Shown here: positions 34,202-45,200 of the stretch, piece after piece | How the letters are laid out: each line of letters opens with the position of its first letter | How positions within the stretch are numbered: the stretch's first letter is position 1 | NCBI GenBank assembly: GCA_963717375.1 | Contig: OY970329.1 | Coordinates: forward strand, 1,736,001 to 1,800,000 | Source of the DNA: VRUE01 sp963717375 | GTDB taxonomy: Bacteria; Actinomycetota; Thermoleophilia; Solirubrobacterales; 70-9 | Length of the DNA stretch: 64,000 nt | Direction of reading: 5' to 3' | Notes under the pieces: model-generated | The model's database searches: none | What the model was told of the DNA's origin: nothing | The model's input: only the letters and a program-made list of their open reading frames with translations | Program-made: the position numbers and the translations under genes

Positions 34202-34939
34202 GTGGCAAAGGGGACCGCAAAGGGCGCCGCGAAGCGGGTAAAGGCGAAAGCCGGGGGAGACCCCATGCCCCCCGCCGAGCCGTCGCCCAGGCTCCCCGCC
34301 GGTCGGCACGGCCTGCCGCGCGAGTTCATCACTCAGAACCAACGCGAGCGGATCATCACGGCGATGGTCGACACGGTCGCCGAGCGCGGCTACAACGCGA
34401 CCACCGTCGCCCACATCACCAAAGCGGCATCGGTCTCCCGCCGCACCTTCTACGAGCACTTCGCCGACAAGGAAGCCTGCTTCCTCGCCGCCTACGACAT
34501 GGTCGCCGACCACATCCGCTCCTCGATGCGCGCCGCCGCCGAGTCCTTCGGCGACTGGCCGCAGCAGGTGCGGGCGGCGCTGGCGACGATGCTGCGCTTC
34601 CTCGCTTCCGAGCCCGAGTTGGCCCGCCTCTGCATGGTCGAGCCGGTAGCGGCCGGAGGGGAGATCGCGGCGCGCCACCGGGCCTCGATGCAGGGCTTCG
34701 TCGAGATTCTCAAGGCGGGGCGCCCGGAGCACAGCGGCGAGCGGCCGTTGCCGGAAGCGACTGAGGAAACGCTGGTCGGAGGAATCGTCTCGCTGATCGT
34801 CCGCGAGATCAGCGCCGGCCGGACCACGGACCTCGAGCAGCTCCTGCCGGACCTGGTCGAGCTGATCCTCGCGCCCTACCTGGGCAATGAGGAAGCCGAG
34901 CGGCTGGCCCGCTCGGACGCGGCACCCGCCTCTGAGTAG
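34202..34939 (+). CDS. TetR-family transcriptional regulator (4 of 4)
   Basis: A 245-residue protein. A basic N-terminal stretch (AKGTAKGAAKRVKAKAGG) leads into LPAGRHGLPREFITQNQRER and the HTH (IITAMVDTVAERGYNATTVA, HITKAASVSRRTFYEHFADK, EACFLAAYDM). The C-terminal ligand domain is helical. It starts at GTG 34202. It is the last gene before the promoter of the giant secreted-protein operon, on the same strand, so it may control that operon; that is inference from position. The paralogue is the TetR at 32806. Confidence 0.87.
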   Translation: MAKGTAKGAAKRVKAKAGGDPMPPAEPSPRLPAGRHGLPREFITQNQRERIITAMVDTVAERGYNATTVAHITKAASVSRRTFYEHFADKEACFLAAYDMVADHIRSSMRAAAESFGDWPQQVRAALATMLRFLASEPELARLCMVEPVAAGGEIAARHRASMQGFVEILKAGRPEHSGERPLPEATEETLVGGIVSLIVREISAGRTTDLEQLLPDLVELILAPYLGNEEAERLARSDAAPASE

Positions 34940-35014
34940 AACGGGCACGTCCCTCACCAGGGCCCGGTTGTAAACGCCAGTGGTACACCGCTGTCTATAA
35001 ACACGATCTTTTCC

Positions 35015-35043
35015 TTGACACCCTGAAACACCTCTGTTCTAAT
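35015..35043 (+). promoter_or_regulatory. Sigma-70-type promoter of the first surface-protein operon
   Basis: TTGACA (35015-35020), 17-base spacer, TCTAAT (35038-35043): near consensus. The block TTCCTTGACA recurs at 50691-50700 before the second operon with the same 17-base spacing. The region upstream (34940-35014) has CCAGTGG-TACA-CCGCTG, an imperfect palindrome that might be an operator. Confidence 0.75.
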
Positions 35044-35100
35044 CGCCTCCTAGTTCATGTACGTGGCAGTTCAAACCACGCCTGAGCTACAGGGAACAAA

Positions 35101-35175
35101 CAGGGACAACAGAGCCTCCTGAAGTGCCGCTACAGGGAAGCGGCAGGTGGCTCGGGGACAACAAGGAGAGAGCCA
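35101..35175 (+). promoter_or_regulatory. Structured 5' leader RNA, copy 1
   Basis: Stem 1 is GAGCC (35112-35116) with GGCTC (35149-35153). Inside it, stem 2 is GCCGCT (35126-35131) with AGCGGC (35139-35144), loop ACAGGGA. CAGGGACAAC precedes and GGGACAACAAGGAGAGAGC follows, ending in the ribosome site. A matching element is at 50803-50875. It is a candidate cis-acting RNA; the ligand or mechanism is unknown. Confidence 0.65.
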
Positions 35176-35178
35176 GGG

Positions 35179-38100
35179 ATGAGAGACGCGCCGGCACCGT
35201 CGAAGTTGGGCATCGCGCTGTGTTCTGCGGCGCTTCTCGCACTCGCTCTGTTGACTTTTGCCAGTGCTCCCGCCTGGGCGGCTACGAGCCGGCCGCTGCT
35301 GAGGACGCTCGCGACCGGGCCGGCAAGCAACCCGCGTGCCCTGGCCTCCGATGACGCCGGGAACGTCTACGTGCTCGAGCTCGGCGGGCCGGGGTCCGCA
35401 CCCGGCGTGGCCAAGTTCGACTCCGCCGGTAACCCGGTGCCGTTCAGCGCCTCTGGCTCCTACATCAGCGGCAACAAGCTGACGGGAGCGCCCGGAGCTC
35501 CATTCAGCTTCGAATCCACCTATCTCCCGAGCGTCGCCGTCGACCGCTCCGGTGGGCCGAACGACGGCTACATCTACGTCGCCAATTCCAGTGGTGGGGG
35601 CGAATACCCAGTCGGGGTCTACGTCTTCGATTCTACGGGCGCCTTCAAAGGCGTACTAGACGGAGACTCCTCGCGCTCGGTCGCCTGTGGCGTTGCCATC
35701 AACCCGTCAAGCGGCGCCGTCTACACGAACAGCTTTCTCGGCAGCGAGCTGGTCCGCCGCTTTGCCGTGCCCACTGGGAATCCAGCGGACGCCGTGCCCA
35801 ACGGACGTTTGGATCAGCCCGCCTTCCTGAGCTGCGGCTCGCTGGCTGTCGACTCGACCGGGGCGGCCTATCTCGGCGTCTTCCAAAGTTCCGGAGTCAC
35901 CAAGTTCGACGCCTCTCAGTTCGAAACGACGCCACCGACGGGAACCGTCGTCGATCCCGACGAAGCAACTGCGCTGGTGGTCGTTCCGGGCAGCGACGAT
36001 CTCTACATCGACAAGGGCGATCGCGTCGTCCAGCGCACGGCGGCCGGAGCACAGGTAGGAAGCCCCTTTCCCTCCACGCCCTTGAGCGGATCAAGGGGCG
36101 TAGCCACAGGCGCCTCCGGCGAGATCTTCGTCTCAGAAGAAAACGGCGTCTTCGTCTTCGGTCCAGGCGATGCCGACCTGCCGCTGGCGACGACATCGGG
36201 CTTCTCCAACGTCACCCAGGTGACGGCCGACCTTGCCGGGGAAGTCGATCCCGACGGGGCCGGGAATGTAGTCGGGTGCGAATTCAGGTTCGGAACCGAC
36301 ACTGGTTATTCCGAGGGCTCCGTACCTTGCACGCCCGCCGCCTCGAGCGGCAGTCCGATTACCAGTGCGACGGCGGTTAGCGCCACGCTGAGCGGGCTGC
36401 AGGCCGGGACGCACTACCACTACCGCCTCTTCGTCGAAAACGCCAACGGCATGGTGGTGGGCTCCGATCAGACGTTTGACAGTCTCAACGCTGTCCAGGA
36501 AGTGACGACTGGCGACGCCACCGCGGTGACCAAGGACAGTGCCGAACTGGGCGGCTCCTATACCGGCGAGGGCTTGGACACCCACTACTACTTCCAGTAC
36601 GGGACGACGACGAGCTACGGCCAGACCGAACCCGCCCCCCCCGGTGCTGACGCCGGCACGGCCAGCGGGCCGCAGACCCTCGCCCCGATCGCGATCAGCG
36701 GCCTGCAGGGCGGCACCGAATATCACTACCGCCTGGCCGCCAGCAACTCCTTCGGCACCAGTTTCGGCGAAGACCGGACCTTCACCACCGCACCGGCGGT
36801 GACGAACCTAGTGACCGAAGCCGCCACGGGAATTACAAACGAAAGTGCCGACCTCCACGGCTCCTTCGACGCCGACAAATACAACATCCACTACTACTTC
36901 GAATACGGCCCCACCGCCGACTATGGCCAAGTCGCCCCAGCTCTGCCGGGCAACGAAATTCCAGCTAGCTCCGGCAACGTCAAAGTGACGCCGGTAACGG
37001 TCTCCGGCCTGCAGCCCGGAGGGACTTACCACTTCCGCATAGTCGCCACCAACGTGGCCGGGAAATCCTTCGGGCCCGACGAAGTCCTGACGACGACCGA
37101 TGGGCCGGCGATCACCAGCCTTTCGAGCAGGGACGTGAAGGCGAACTCGGCCGAACTGGTAGCTGCAATCAACCCTCGGGGGGGTGGTACGGCCTACCAC
37201 TTCGAGTACGGGCCGACGACTTCATACGGCACCTCGGTTCCGATTCCCGACGAAGACATCGGCGCGGGGAACACCGACGTCAATGTGAGCGCGCTCCTCA
37301 GCGACCTGACCTCGGGCATTACCTACCACTTCCGCGTCGTCGCACAGAACCCCTACGGCAACGCGGTCTCTGACGATCAGACCTTTGGTTTCTACCCGCC
37401 GGCCTGCCCCAACTCGCATCTGCGCCAGGAAACCGGCTCCAACAGTCTTCCCGACTGCCGCGCCTATGAGCTCGCCTCACCGAGTAACAGCGGAGGGGCG
37501 ACGATTTTCCCCACGTCTGGTCCCAGCACGGGATACGCAACGAGCCCCGCCCACGTCGCGTTCGCCGCAGGCCTCGGCCGGATTCCAGGCACCGGTGACC
37601 CGATCAACAGCGCCGGCGATCTCTACGTGTCCACCCGGACCAACACCGGCTGGTACACGAAATACATCGGCCTGGCGGCCAACGAAACCTTGGAAATGGG
37701 CGGTCCGCCGGAAAGCTATAGGGACTTCACGTGGAACCACGGTCCAATCGAGGCTCAGAGAGGCGTCCTGTCCAGTCCCAACATGGACCGGATCCTTGAC
37801 TACAACGATGAACCGGCGAGCGGCTACGCCGCGGTGGATACTCCCCCACCGTCGAACGCCCCTTTTATCTGGGATTCCTCGACCAACACCCAGGTGGCGC
37901 GCTGGCCCACGAATCTCTCTGAAGTCGAACATGGAGAGGAATTCGTCGGTACGCCTACCGCGTCGGCCGATTTCACTCACTTCGTCTTTTCCTCAGACAC
38001 CGTATTCGCACAGGGCGGGGAAGCGGTGACGATCACTCCCAAAGACCTCGCGAATTTCAGCATTCCGTGCTGCGCGGCGCCCATCTACGACAACAACACG

Positions 38101-39510
38101 GTGACCGGAGACGTGACGCATATCTCGGTCAAGGAAGACGAAGAAACCAACTTCCTCGGACTCCCGCTCTATGTATCGACTGACGGCAGCAACATCGTGA
38201 TGGCCGAAACGGCCGACACATCCGTCTTTGCCGAAACACCGCTGTTCGTCTGGGTGAGCGCCGTGGGTCACACCTACGACATCGCCCCGGAGCATAGCGT
38301 GCGCTTCGAGGGCGCCACGGCAGACGGCAAGACGGTCTATCTCTCCTCCACCGCGCAACTGACGGCCGACGACCATGACGCCAGCCGGGACCTCTTCATG
38401 TGGCAGGCGAGCGACCCCAAAGAGTTGACCCGGATCTCGGTTGGGTTGGGCGGCGCTGGCAACACCGATGACTGTTCAGTTTCGTGGGTCGGGGGCTGCG
38501 GAATCGAGACCATCTCGGTCAAACTGAAAGCGACCCCGGGCGGAGGCGGAAACTATCCGGATGTCCTGAACGGTCAGGGCGGCAACGGGGTCACGGACAG
38601 CGCAGTCGCCTCCGAGAGCGGCGACATCTACTTCGAGTCGCCGGAGCAGCTCGACGGCGCCAAGGGCGAATTCGGTCAGGTCAACCTCTACGTCTATCGC
38701 CACGGCGAGGTGCGGTTCGTAACGAAGATGAGCAACACCAAACTGTGCACCGAAATCGTCCCCGAAAATCGTTGCAGCGATGGGCCGATCGCACGGATGC
38801 AGGTAACCCCGGATGGCAAATACGCAGGCTTCATCACGCCCAGCCAGGTGACCTCCTACGACAACGCCGGCAAAGCCGAGATGTACAGGTATTCGGCGGA
38901 AACGGGGCAGGTCATCTGTGTCTCTTGTGTTCCCGGCGCCAAACCTACCGGCGATGTCTACGGTAGTCAGAACGGCCTCTTCCTGACCGAAGACGGCCGC
39001 ATGGGGTTCTCGACCAACGACGCGCTCGTGCCCCAGGACACCGATGAGGTCAACGACACCTACGAGTTCGCCGAAGGCAAGCCCTATCTGATCTCAAGCG
39101 GCCAGACGCCGCCCCACGATCAATACGGCAACGGCTACGACGAGGGCGCGACTACCCCCGGCCTTGTCGGAATGAGCGCCAATGGCGTGGATCTCTACTT
39201 CGCCAGCTACGACCACCTGGTCACCCAGGACCACAACGGCCAGGAAATCAAGATCTACGACGCCCGCACCAATGGCGGCTTCCCGGCAGAAGTGCCGCCG
39301 CCCAACTGCCAGGCAGCAGATGAGTGCCACGGCGCGGGCAGCACCCCGCCGGCCCCGCTGGCCGACCGCACCAGCGCCAGTCAGGGCGCTCCGGCGCGCG
39401 CCAAGGCACACAAGCACCAAAAGAAGCACGCGAAGCACCAAAAGAAAAAGCGCGCCAAGCACAAGAAGCAAAAGCACGGGCGCGTCGCGAAGAACAGGAG
39501 CGGGCGATGA
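35179..39510 (+). CDS. Giant secreted beta-propeller protein with NHL and four fibronectin-III-like domains (surface family a)
   Basis: A 1443-residue protein. The signal peptide ends near SAPAWAA (about 35). Residues 40-330 form an NHL-like propeller (DDAGNVYVLE, DSTGAAYLGVF). Residues 335-740 form four FN3-like modules, each ending in HYHYRLxxxNxxG or a close variant. At about 741 the family motif starts: ACPNSHLR...LPDCRAYELASP, followed by a TolB/PD40-like propeller (DLYVSTRTN, DIYFESPEQLDG, KIYDARTNGGFP) to about 1390. The last 45 residues are Lys/His-rich (KAHKHQKKHAKHQKKKRAK). The AGGAG ribosome site is 9 nt upstream. It is an extracellular binding or adhesion protein held perhaps by its basic tail; the function is not known. 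Its stop overlaps the next start (ATGA). Confidence 0.82.
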   Translation: MRDAPAPSKLGIALCSAALLALALLTFASAPAWAATSRPLLRTLATGPASNPRALASDDAGNVYVLELGGPGSAPGVAKFDSAGNPVPFSASGSYISGNKLTGAPGAPFSFESTYLPSVAVDRSGGPNDGYIYVANSSGGGEYPVGVYVFDSTGAFKGVLDGDSSRSVACGVAINPSSGAVYTNSFLGSELVRRFAVPTGNPADAVPNGRLDQPAFLSCGSLAVDSTGAAYLGVFQSSGVTKFDASQFETTPPTGTVVDPDEATALVVVPGSDDLYIDKGDRVVQRTAAGAQVGSPFPSTPLSGSRGVATGASGEIFVSEENGVFVFGPGDADLPLATTSGFSNVTQVTADLAGEVDPDGAGNVVGCEFRFGTDTGYSEGSVPCTPAASSGSPITSATAVSATLSGLQAGTHYHYRLFVENANGMVVGSDQTFDSLNAVQEVTTGDATAVTKDSAELGGSYTGEGLDTHYYFQYGTTTSYGQTEPAPPGADAGTASGPQTLAPIAISGLQGGTEYHYRLAASNSFGTSFGEDRTFTTAPAVTNLVTEAATGITNESADLHGSFDADKYNIHYYFEYGPTADYGQVAPALPGNEIPASSGNVKVTPVTVSGLQPGGTYHFRIVATNVAGKSFGPDEVLTTTDGPAITSLSSRDVKANSAELVAAINPRGGGTAYHFEYGPTTSYGTSVPIPDEDIGAGNTDVNVSALLSDLTSGITYHFRVVAQNPYGNAVSDDQTFGFYPPACPNSHLRQETGSNSLPDCRAYELASPSNSGGATIFPTSGPSTGYATSPAHVAFAAGLGRIPGTGDPINSAGDLYVSTRTNTGWYTKYIGLAANETLEMGGPPESYRDFTWNHGPIEAQRGVLSSPNMDRILDYNDEPASGYAAVDTPPPSNAPFIWDSSTNTQVARWPTNLSEVEHGEEFVGTPTASADFTHFVFSSDTVFAQGGEAVTITPKDLANFSIPCCAAPIYDNNTVTGDVTHISVKEDEETNFLGLPLYVSTDGSNIVMAETADTSVFAETPLFVWVSAVGHTYDIAPEHSVRFEGATADGKTVYLSSTAQLTADDHDASRDLFMWQASDPKELTRISVGLGGAGNTDDCSVSWVGGCGIETISVKLKATPGGGGNYPDVLNGQGGNGVTDSAVASESGDIYFESPEQLDGAKGEFGQVNLYVYRHGEVRFVTKMSNTKLCTEIVPENRCSDGPIARMQVTPDGKYAGFITPSQVTSYDNAGKAEMYRYSAETGQVICVSCVPGAKPTGDVYGSQNGLFLTEDGRMGFSTNDALVPQDTDEVNDTYEFAEGKPYLISSGQTPPHDQYGNGYDEGATTPGLVGMSANGVDLYFASYDHLVTQDHNGQEIKIYDARTNGGFPAEVPPPNCQAADECHGAGSTPPAPLADRTSASQGAPARAKAHKHQKKHAKHQKKKRAKHKKQKHGRVAKNRSGR

Positions 39511-42296
39511 GGGCTGCAGGGGAGATGCGGAATCGAAGCGGCGTCCTGCGGTCGCTGGGGCTTGCGGTGCTTGTCTTCGCCGCCCTGACCACGGTGGGTT
39601 TGACCGGCTCGGCGCAGGCCGAACCGGTGGCCCCGGTGGGTGTGGAAATCCGCTCCTTCGAAGCCAGCCCCTCCGACACCCAGGCAGGTGGGCACCCCGA
39701 TATCACCTTTAGCTTCACCAACAGCTCTCGGATCGACCCGATCATCCCCGGCCCCTGCCGCTGCAACACGCTGAAAGAAGCGAGGCTGAGCCTGCCCGCA
39801 GGAGTGATCGGCGATCCGCACGCGGTGCCGCGCTGCACCGCTCTCGACTTCTCACTCAACCACTGCTCACCGGATTCCCAGATCGGGGTTGTGTACGTCG
39901 AAGTGGTGATCAGCGATGGCTGCTGTCTGTCCGAACTTCCGGCCCCCCTCTACAACCTCGCCACCCGCCCCGGCCAGGCGGGCCTGCTGGGCTTCAAGGC
40001 CCCGGGCCTCGGCTACCCCGTCTACACGATCATCAGCGCCAGGACCGACGGCGATTTCGGCCTCGAGGGCGAAGCGCTGGGTATCCACCAGTCGATTGCG
40101 GTGATGGGGTTCGAACAGGTGCTGTGGGGAGTGCCCGCTTCGCCGGTGCATGACCCCCAGAGGTTCAAAACGGCTGGGCAGGCTCCGCAAGCCGGCCCAA
40201 CCCCCTCCAACAGCCCCGAAGTCCCCTTCCTGCAGAACCCGACCACCTGCGCGGGCCCGCTGCAGAGCTCGCTGCGCCTGGGCGCCTATGACCACGGCAT
40301 CAGCACCGCCACCGCGCCCTGGCCCGCCACCACAGGTTGCGACACCCTCGCCTTCAACCCCTCACTCTCAGCCCAGCCCTCGACCACCGCGGCAGACACC
40401 GCCTCGGGCCTTGACATCGACCTGCAGGTGCCCCAGAACAGCAGCCCCTCGGCACCCTCGGCCTCAGAGATCAAAGCCACCACGGTTACCCTGCCGGCCG
40501 GCTTCTCGGTCAACCCCAGCGCCGCCGACGGCAAGACCTCTTGTTCTGATGCTGAGGCGCGCTTCGGAACAACCGAAGAAGCCCAGTGCCCAGAGGCCTC
40601 GAAGGTGGGGACGCTCTCGCTTTTGAGCTCAGCCCTGCCAGAAGCGATCCCCGGCGGGATCTACCTCGGCGAACCCCTGCCCGGCAACCGCTACCGCCTC
40701 TTCATCACCGCCGATGGCTTCGCCACCCACATCAAGCTCCCCGGCTCGGTCTACCCCGATCCACAGACCGGCCAGCTGGTCACGAGCTTCCAAAACCTCC
40801 CGCAGAGCCCGCTGACCGAGTTCAAGATGCACCTCTTCGGCTCTGAGCGGGGACTCTTGGCAACTCCGACCCGCTGCGGGCGCTACGCGGTCAACACCGA
40901 ATTCGTCCCCTGGGCAGCAGAGCTGCCCAACCAGACCTCAACCCAGTTCTTCTCGATCACCGAAGGACCGGGAGGCTCACCTTGCCCAGGAACGACCCGT
41001 CCCTTCGCCCCGACCTTCAAAGCGGCCGGCGCAAGTAACGGTGCCGGTGCCCACAGCCCCTTCTCGGTCTTGGTCAACCGCCCCGACGGCGATCAGAACC
41101 TGCTGCGGATCGGCGCCAAGACCCCACCGGGCTTCTCCGCCACGCTCAAGGGAGTCCCCTACTGCCCGCAGGCGACCCTTGACTTCATCGCCTCTGCGGC
41201 CCGCAGCGGAGTAGCCGAGCAGACCTCACCGAGCTGCCCTGCCGCAAGCCAGGTCGGCGTCTCCTCCGCCGCAGCGGGAGCCGGCACCCATCCGCTCTAT
41301 GCCCCCGGCCGGGTCTACCTCGCCGGCCCCTATAAGGGTGGCCCGCTCAGCTTCGCCGTAGTTACCCCGGCGGTCTCGGGTCCCTATGACCTCGGCAACG
41401 TCGTCAACCGCGTCGCCGTTGACGTCGACCCCGAAAGCGCCCAGGTCACCGCGCTCTCTGATCCGCTGCCGCAGATCATCGACGGCATCCCCCTGCGCTT
41501 GCGCTCGGTCCTGCTCAGCCTCGACAAGCCGAACTTCACGCTCAACCCGACCAACTGCGACCCCTTTGAGGTCAATGGGCTTTTGAGCGGAACCGAAGGA
41601 GCCTTCACCTCTCCCTCCAACCACTTCCAGGTCGCCAACTGCGATTCGCTGAACTTCGAACCGAAGCTGCGGCTGTCGCTCAGCGGCTCGGCCAAGCATC
41701 GCGGCTTCCCGGCGCTGAAGGCGGTCCTCACCCAGCCCGCAGGTGGCCAGTCCAACATCTCCCGCGTCTCGGTCGCCCTGCCGCATTCGGAGTTCTTGGC
41801 CCAAGAACACATCAACACCGTCTGCACCCGGGTGCAGTTCGCCGCCGACAACTGCCCGGCGGGCTCGGTCTACGGCAAGGCCAGCGCGGTCTCACCGCTG
41901 CTTGACGGCACCCTCGAAGGCCCGGTCTACCTGCGCTCCTCCTCCAACAAGCTGCCCGACCTGGTCGTGGCGCTTAAGGGGCCTGCCTCCCAACCCGTGA
42001 AGATCGACCTCGTCGGTCGCATCGACACCGTCAAGGGCGGCATCCGCACCACCTTCGACACCGTCCCCGACGCTCCGGTCTCCCGCTTCGTCTTGCAGAT
42101 GCGCGGCGGCAAGAAGAGTCTTTTGGTCAACTCGGCCGACCTTTGCAAGTCGACCAACCGCGTCGTGGCCAAGGTCACTGGTCAAAACGGTGCCAAGGCC
42201 GATCAGAACCCGGTGCTTGAAGCGCCCTGTGGTGGCTCCAAGCGCAAGGCCAAGGCCAAGCGAGCCGCCGGCAAGACCGGGAGGGCGGGACGATGA
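39507..42296 (+). CDS. Giant secreted protein of the LLATPTRCG / VYLAGPYKG family (surface family b)
   Basis: A 929-residue protein with a signal peptide (LGLAVLVFAALTTVGLTGSA). The mature start is VEIRSFEASPSDTQAGGHPD. Family motifs: SLPAGVIGDPHAVPRCTALD, NPTTCAGPL, LLATPTRCGRY (about 450), SCPAASQVG, VYLAGPYKGGPLSF (about 602), LNPTNCDPFEV, FLAQEHINTVCTRVQFAADN, PDAPVSRFVLQMRGGKKSLL. Many regularly placed cysteines suggest disulfides. The C-terminus is short and basic (GGSKRKAKAKRAAGKTGRAG). No enzyme motif; the role is unknown. It is translationally coupled with the propeller proteins on both sides (ATGA), and AGGAG precedes the start. The same family recurs at 45553, 54092 and 59484. Confidence 0.82.
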   Translation: MRAAGEMRNRSGVLRSLGLAVLVFAALTTVGLTGSAQAEPVAPVGVEIRSFEASPSDTQAGGHPDITFSFTNSSRIDPIIPGPCRCNTLKEARLSLPAGVIGDPHAVPRCTALDFSLNHCSPDSQIGVVYVEVVISDGCCLSELPAPLYNLATRPGQAGLLGFKAPGLGYPVYTIISARTDGDFGLEGEALGIHQSIAVMGFEQVLWGVPASPVHDPQRFKTAGQAPQAGPTPSNSPEVPFLQNPTTCAGPLQSSLRLGAYDHGISTATAPWPATTGCDTLAFNPSLSAQPSTTAADTASGLDIDLQVPQNSSPSAPSASEIKATTVTLPAGFSVNPSAADGKTSCSDAEARFGTTEEAQCPEASKVGTLSLLSSALPEAIPGGIYLGEPLPGNRYRLFITADGFATHIKLPGSVYPDPQTGQLVTSFQNLPQSPLTEFKMHLFGSERGLLATPTRCGRYAVNTEFVPWAAELPNQTSTQFFSITEGPGGSPCPGTTRPFAPTFKAAGASNGAGAHSPFSVLVNRPDGDQNLLRIGAKTPPGFSATLKGVPYCPQATLDFIASAARSGVAEQTSPSCPAASQVGVSSAAAGAGTHPLYAPGRVYLAGPYKGGPLSFAVVTPAVSGPYDLGNVVNRVAVDVDPESAQVTALSDPLPQIIDGIPLRLRSVLLSLDKPNFTLNPTNCDPFEVNGLLSGTEGAFTSPSNHFQVANCDSLNFEPKLRLSLSGSAKHRGFPALKAVLTQPAGGQSNISRVSVALPHSEFLAQEHINTVCTRVQFAADNCPAGSVYGKASAVSPLLDGTLEGPVYLRSSSNKLPDLVVALKGPASQPVKIDLVGRIDTVKGGIRTTFDTVPDAPVSRFVLQMRGGKKSLLVNSADLCKSTNRVVAKVTGQNGAKADQNPVLEAPCGGSKRKAKAKRAAGKTGRAGR

Positions 42297-45200
42297 GGCG
42301 GCTATTGGGTGTTGCTATTTCGCTGGTGGCGCTCGCTGTAGGAGCAGCACCTGCAAGCGCTGCTCCTACCGATCCCTTCATCTACCAGTCCTCCTTTGAC
42401 GGAGCGGGTATCGGCGGCCTGCAGAACGTCGGCGACGTAGTCGTCAACCGCGCCACCGGCAACCTCTTGGTCTTCGAGCAGGGCCGGATCGACCAGTTCG
42501 ACCCCGCCGGCAACCCGGTGGACTTCGCTGCTACCGGCTCACCGAGTCTTCAGGTCGGCTTCAATGGGAAGCTGGTCGTCGACAACAGTGGTGGGCCTAC
42601 GCAGGGGAACATTTACGTCTACGTGTCCAATGGTGCCCAGTCTACTTTTGAAAGCTTTTGGGCCTTTACCGCCGCGGGGGAACCACTTGCCGCCAACCCC
42701 CAACTGTTGATCGAACCCTTCTCCGGATATTCGAACTCGATAGGAGTCGATTCGGACGGAAAGCTCTGGGACTTCTACCTCAGTTTTGATTTCGAAGGCG
42801 TGCATGCCGGACAGATGACCACGGCCGGCAAAGCGGCCGGTGTGGACTCAATTGTTCCTGGGTTGTCATTCTTGGACCCCAGCGCCGTCGCCTCCGACGA
42901 CCTGGGCAACTTCTACCTCAGCTTTTTGGGCCAGGTCGACAGATTCGACCCGGCCAACGGCTTCGCCGATGTGGGTCGGACCGGCCTGCCGGGGAGCGTG
43001 CCACTTGCCGTCGACCCCTCGACCAACGATGTCTATGCCCGACCCGGCAGCAAGATCCTCGGTGTTCACTACTCCGATCCCCTGGTTACGAGCACCCCGT
43101 TTGAAGCGCTGAAGAGCATCGGCGGAGGCGGAGGCTTTGCCTTCGACAACAGCGGTGAAACCCTCTACGTCGGCGAAGGCTCGAGGATCAGCGTCTTTCA
43201 TCGCGAACCGGCGTCAGCCCCGTCGGGCCTGGGGCAGCTCGTGGTCGACGGGGTCCGCACGAACCGGGCGATCTTCAACGGCCAGCTCTTCGCCGGTGGC
43301 GCGCCGACCAGCTACCACTTCGAATACGGCACCGACACCTCCTATGGTGCCAGCACCCCCGAGGTGCAGGCTCCGTTCAGTCACTTTGGGCCAGTCAAAG
43401 TCGGCGGCGTCTCGGGTGGCGCCCTGGTCGAAGGCCTCGCACCCGACACGACTTACCACGTGCGTCTGGTCGCGACCAACTCGGTCGACACCACCTACGG
43501 CCCCGACAAGGTGTTCAAGACCTATGCGATGCCGGCCGGCAGCATCGACCCCTGCCCCAACGCCCTCGCCCGCAAGCAGACCGGTACCCGCGATCTGCCC
43601 GACTGCCGCGCCTATGAGCTGGTCTCGGCCAGGGATACGGGTGGCTATGAAGTCGAGTCCTCACTGGTCGCCGGGCAGACGCCGTTTGAGGGCTACCCGG
43701 ATGTAAAAGGCAGCGTCCTCTATGGCGTTCATGGCGGCGCTGTTCCCGGTCCCTGGCACGCGACCAACCGCGGTGTCGACCCCTACCTCGCCAACCGCGG
43801 CGCCAACGGCTGGAGCACCAACTACCTCGGCCTGCCCTCCGACATCAACTCGCTGACGGGCCCGTTCTCTTCTTCTGTTGGTGAAGCCAGCGCAGGCCTA
43901 AGCACCCTCGCCTTCGCCGGCACCGGGCTCTGCAAACCATGCTTCAGCGAAGGCATCGAAACCGGCATCCCCGTCCGCCTGCCGGGCGGACAGCTGGTCC
44001 AGGGCATGGCGGGCTCGCTCGATCCGGGCGTGCCTTCGGCGATGCCCGAAGGCAAAGTCGGCAAGTACTTCTCAGCCAATGGGCAGCACCTCGTCTTCGC
44101 CTCCAAATACGCCTTCGAGCCCGGCGCAAACGACAACAGCGGCGACCTCACGATCTATGAGCGCGACCTGAGCGCGGGGGAGACCGAGATCGTCTCGACC
44201 ACTGCGGGCGGGTCGACGATGACGGGTGCGGGCATCTCCGAGCTCGACATCTCCGCCGACGGCTCACGGGTCCTCTTCGCCCAGAAAGTAAGCAGCGACT
44301 CCGCCGGCAACGAATACCTCCACCCCTACCTGCACCTGGCCGGCTCACAAGGAAGCGTCGACCTAGCCCCAACCACAACCACCGGCGTCCTCTACGACGG
44401 CATGAGCGCCGACGGCTCGAAAGTCTTCTTCACCAGCAAAGACGCGCTGTTGCCTGCAGACGACACCGATTCGAGCGCCGACATCTATGAGGCAGACGTC
44501 GACTCCGCAGGCAACGTCAGCCTGAGCCTGGTCTCGGCCGGCAACTCGACAACTTGCAACCCGGTAGCCAACTCCGCCCGCACCCACTGGAACTCCGTCA
44601 CCGGCACCGCCGACTGCGGCGCCGTCGCCGTCGGCGGCGGTGGGGGAGTGGCCACGGACAGCGGCGACGTCTACTTCCTCAGCCCCGAGCAGCTCGACGG
44701 CTCCGAAGGCACCCTCGATCAGCCCAACCTCTACCTAACCGCTCCAGGCGGCTCACCGGTCTTCATCGCCACCCTGGAGCCCAACAACCCGCTGGTCTTG
44801 CACTCGGTCAGCCAAGCGGGCGCTCACCAAAGCGCCGACTTCCAGACCAACCCCTCCGGCTCAGACGCTGCCTTCACCTCCAAGTTGCAGCTGAGTCCGA
44901 TCGATCCCACCGGCGATGCCCAGATCTTCCACTACGACGCCGCCACCGATGCTCTGGACTGCGCCTCTTGCAACCCGACCAACTCCCAGAGCACCGGCGC
45001 CAGCGGCGATGCGCTGCTTGCAGCCAATGGGCGCAGCATCACCGATGACGGTCGCGTCTTCTTCAGCACCCCGATCCCGTTGGTGCTCAGAGACACCGGC
45101 AACCGCCTCGACGTCTATGAGTCCTCCGGCGGTCCCGCCGAGCTGATCTCCTCAGGGATCAGCCCCTTTGACTCGGGCCTGCTCTCGGTCTCCTCAGACG

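Noticed and set aside
35101..35175. Leader as a known c-di-GMP, c-di-AMP or cobalamin riboswitch
   Set aside because: The conserved core motifs of those classes that I can recall are not present; left as unknown.
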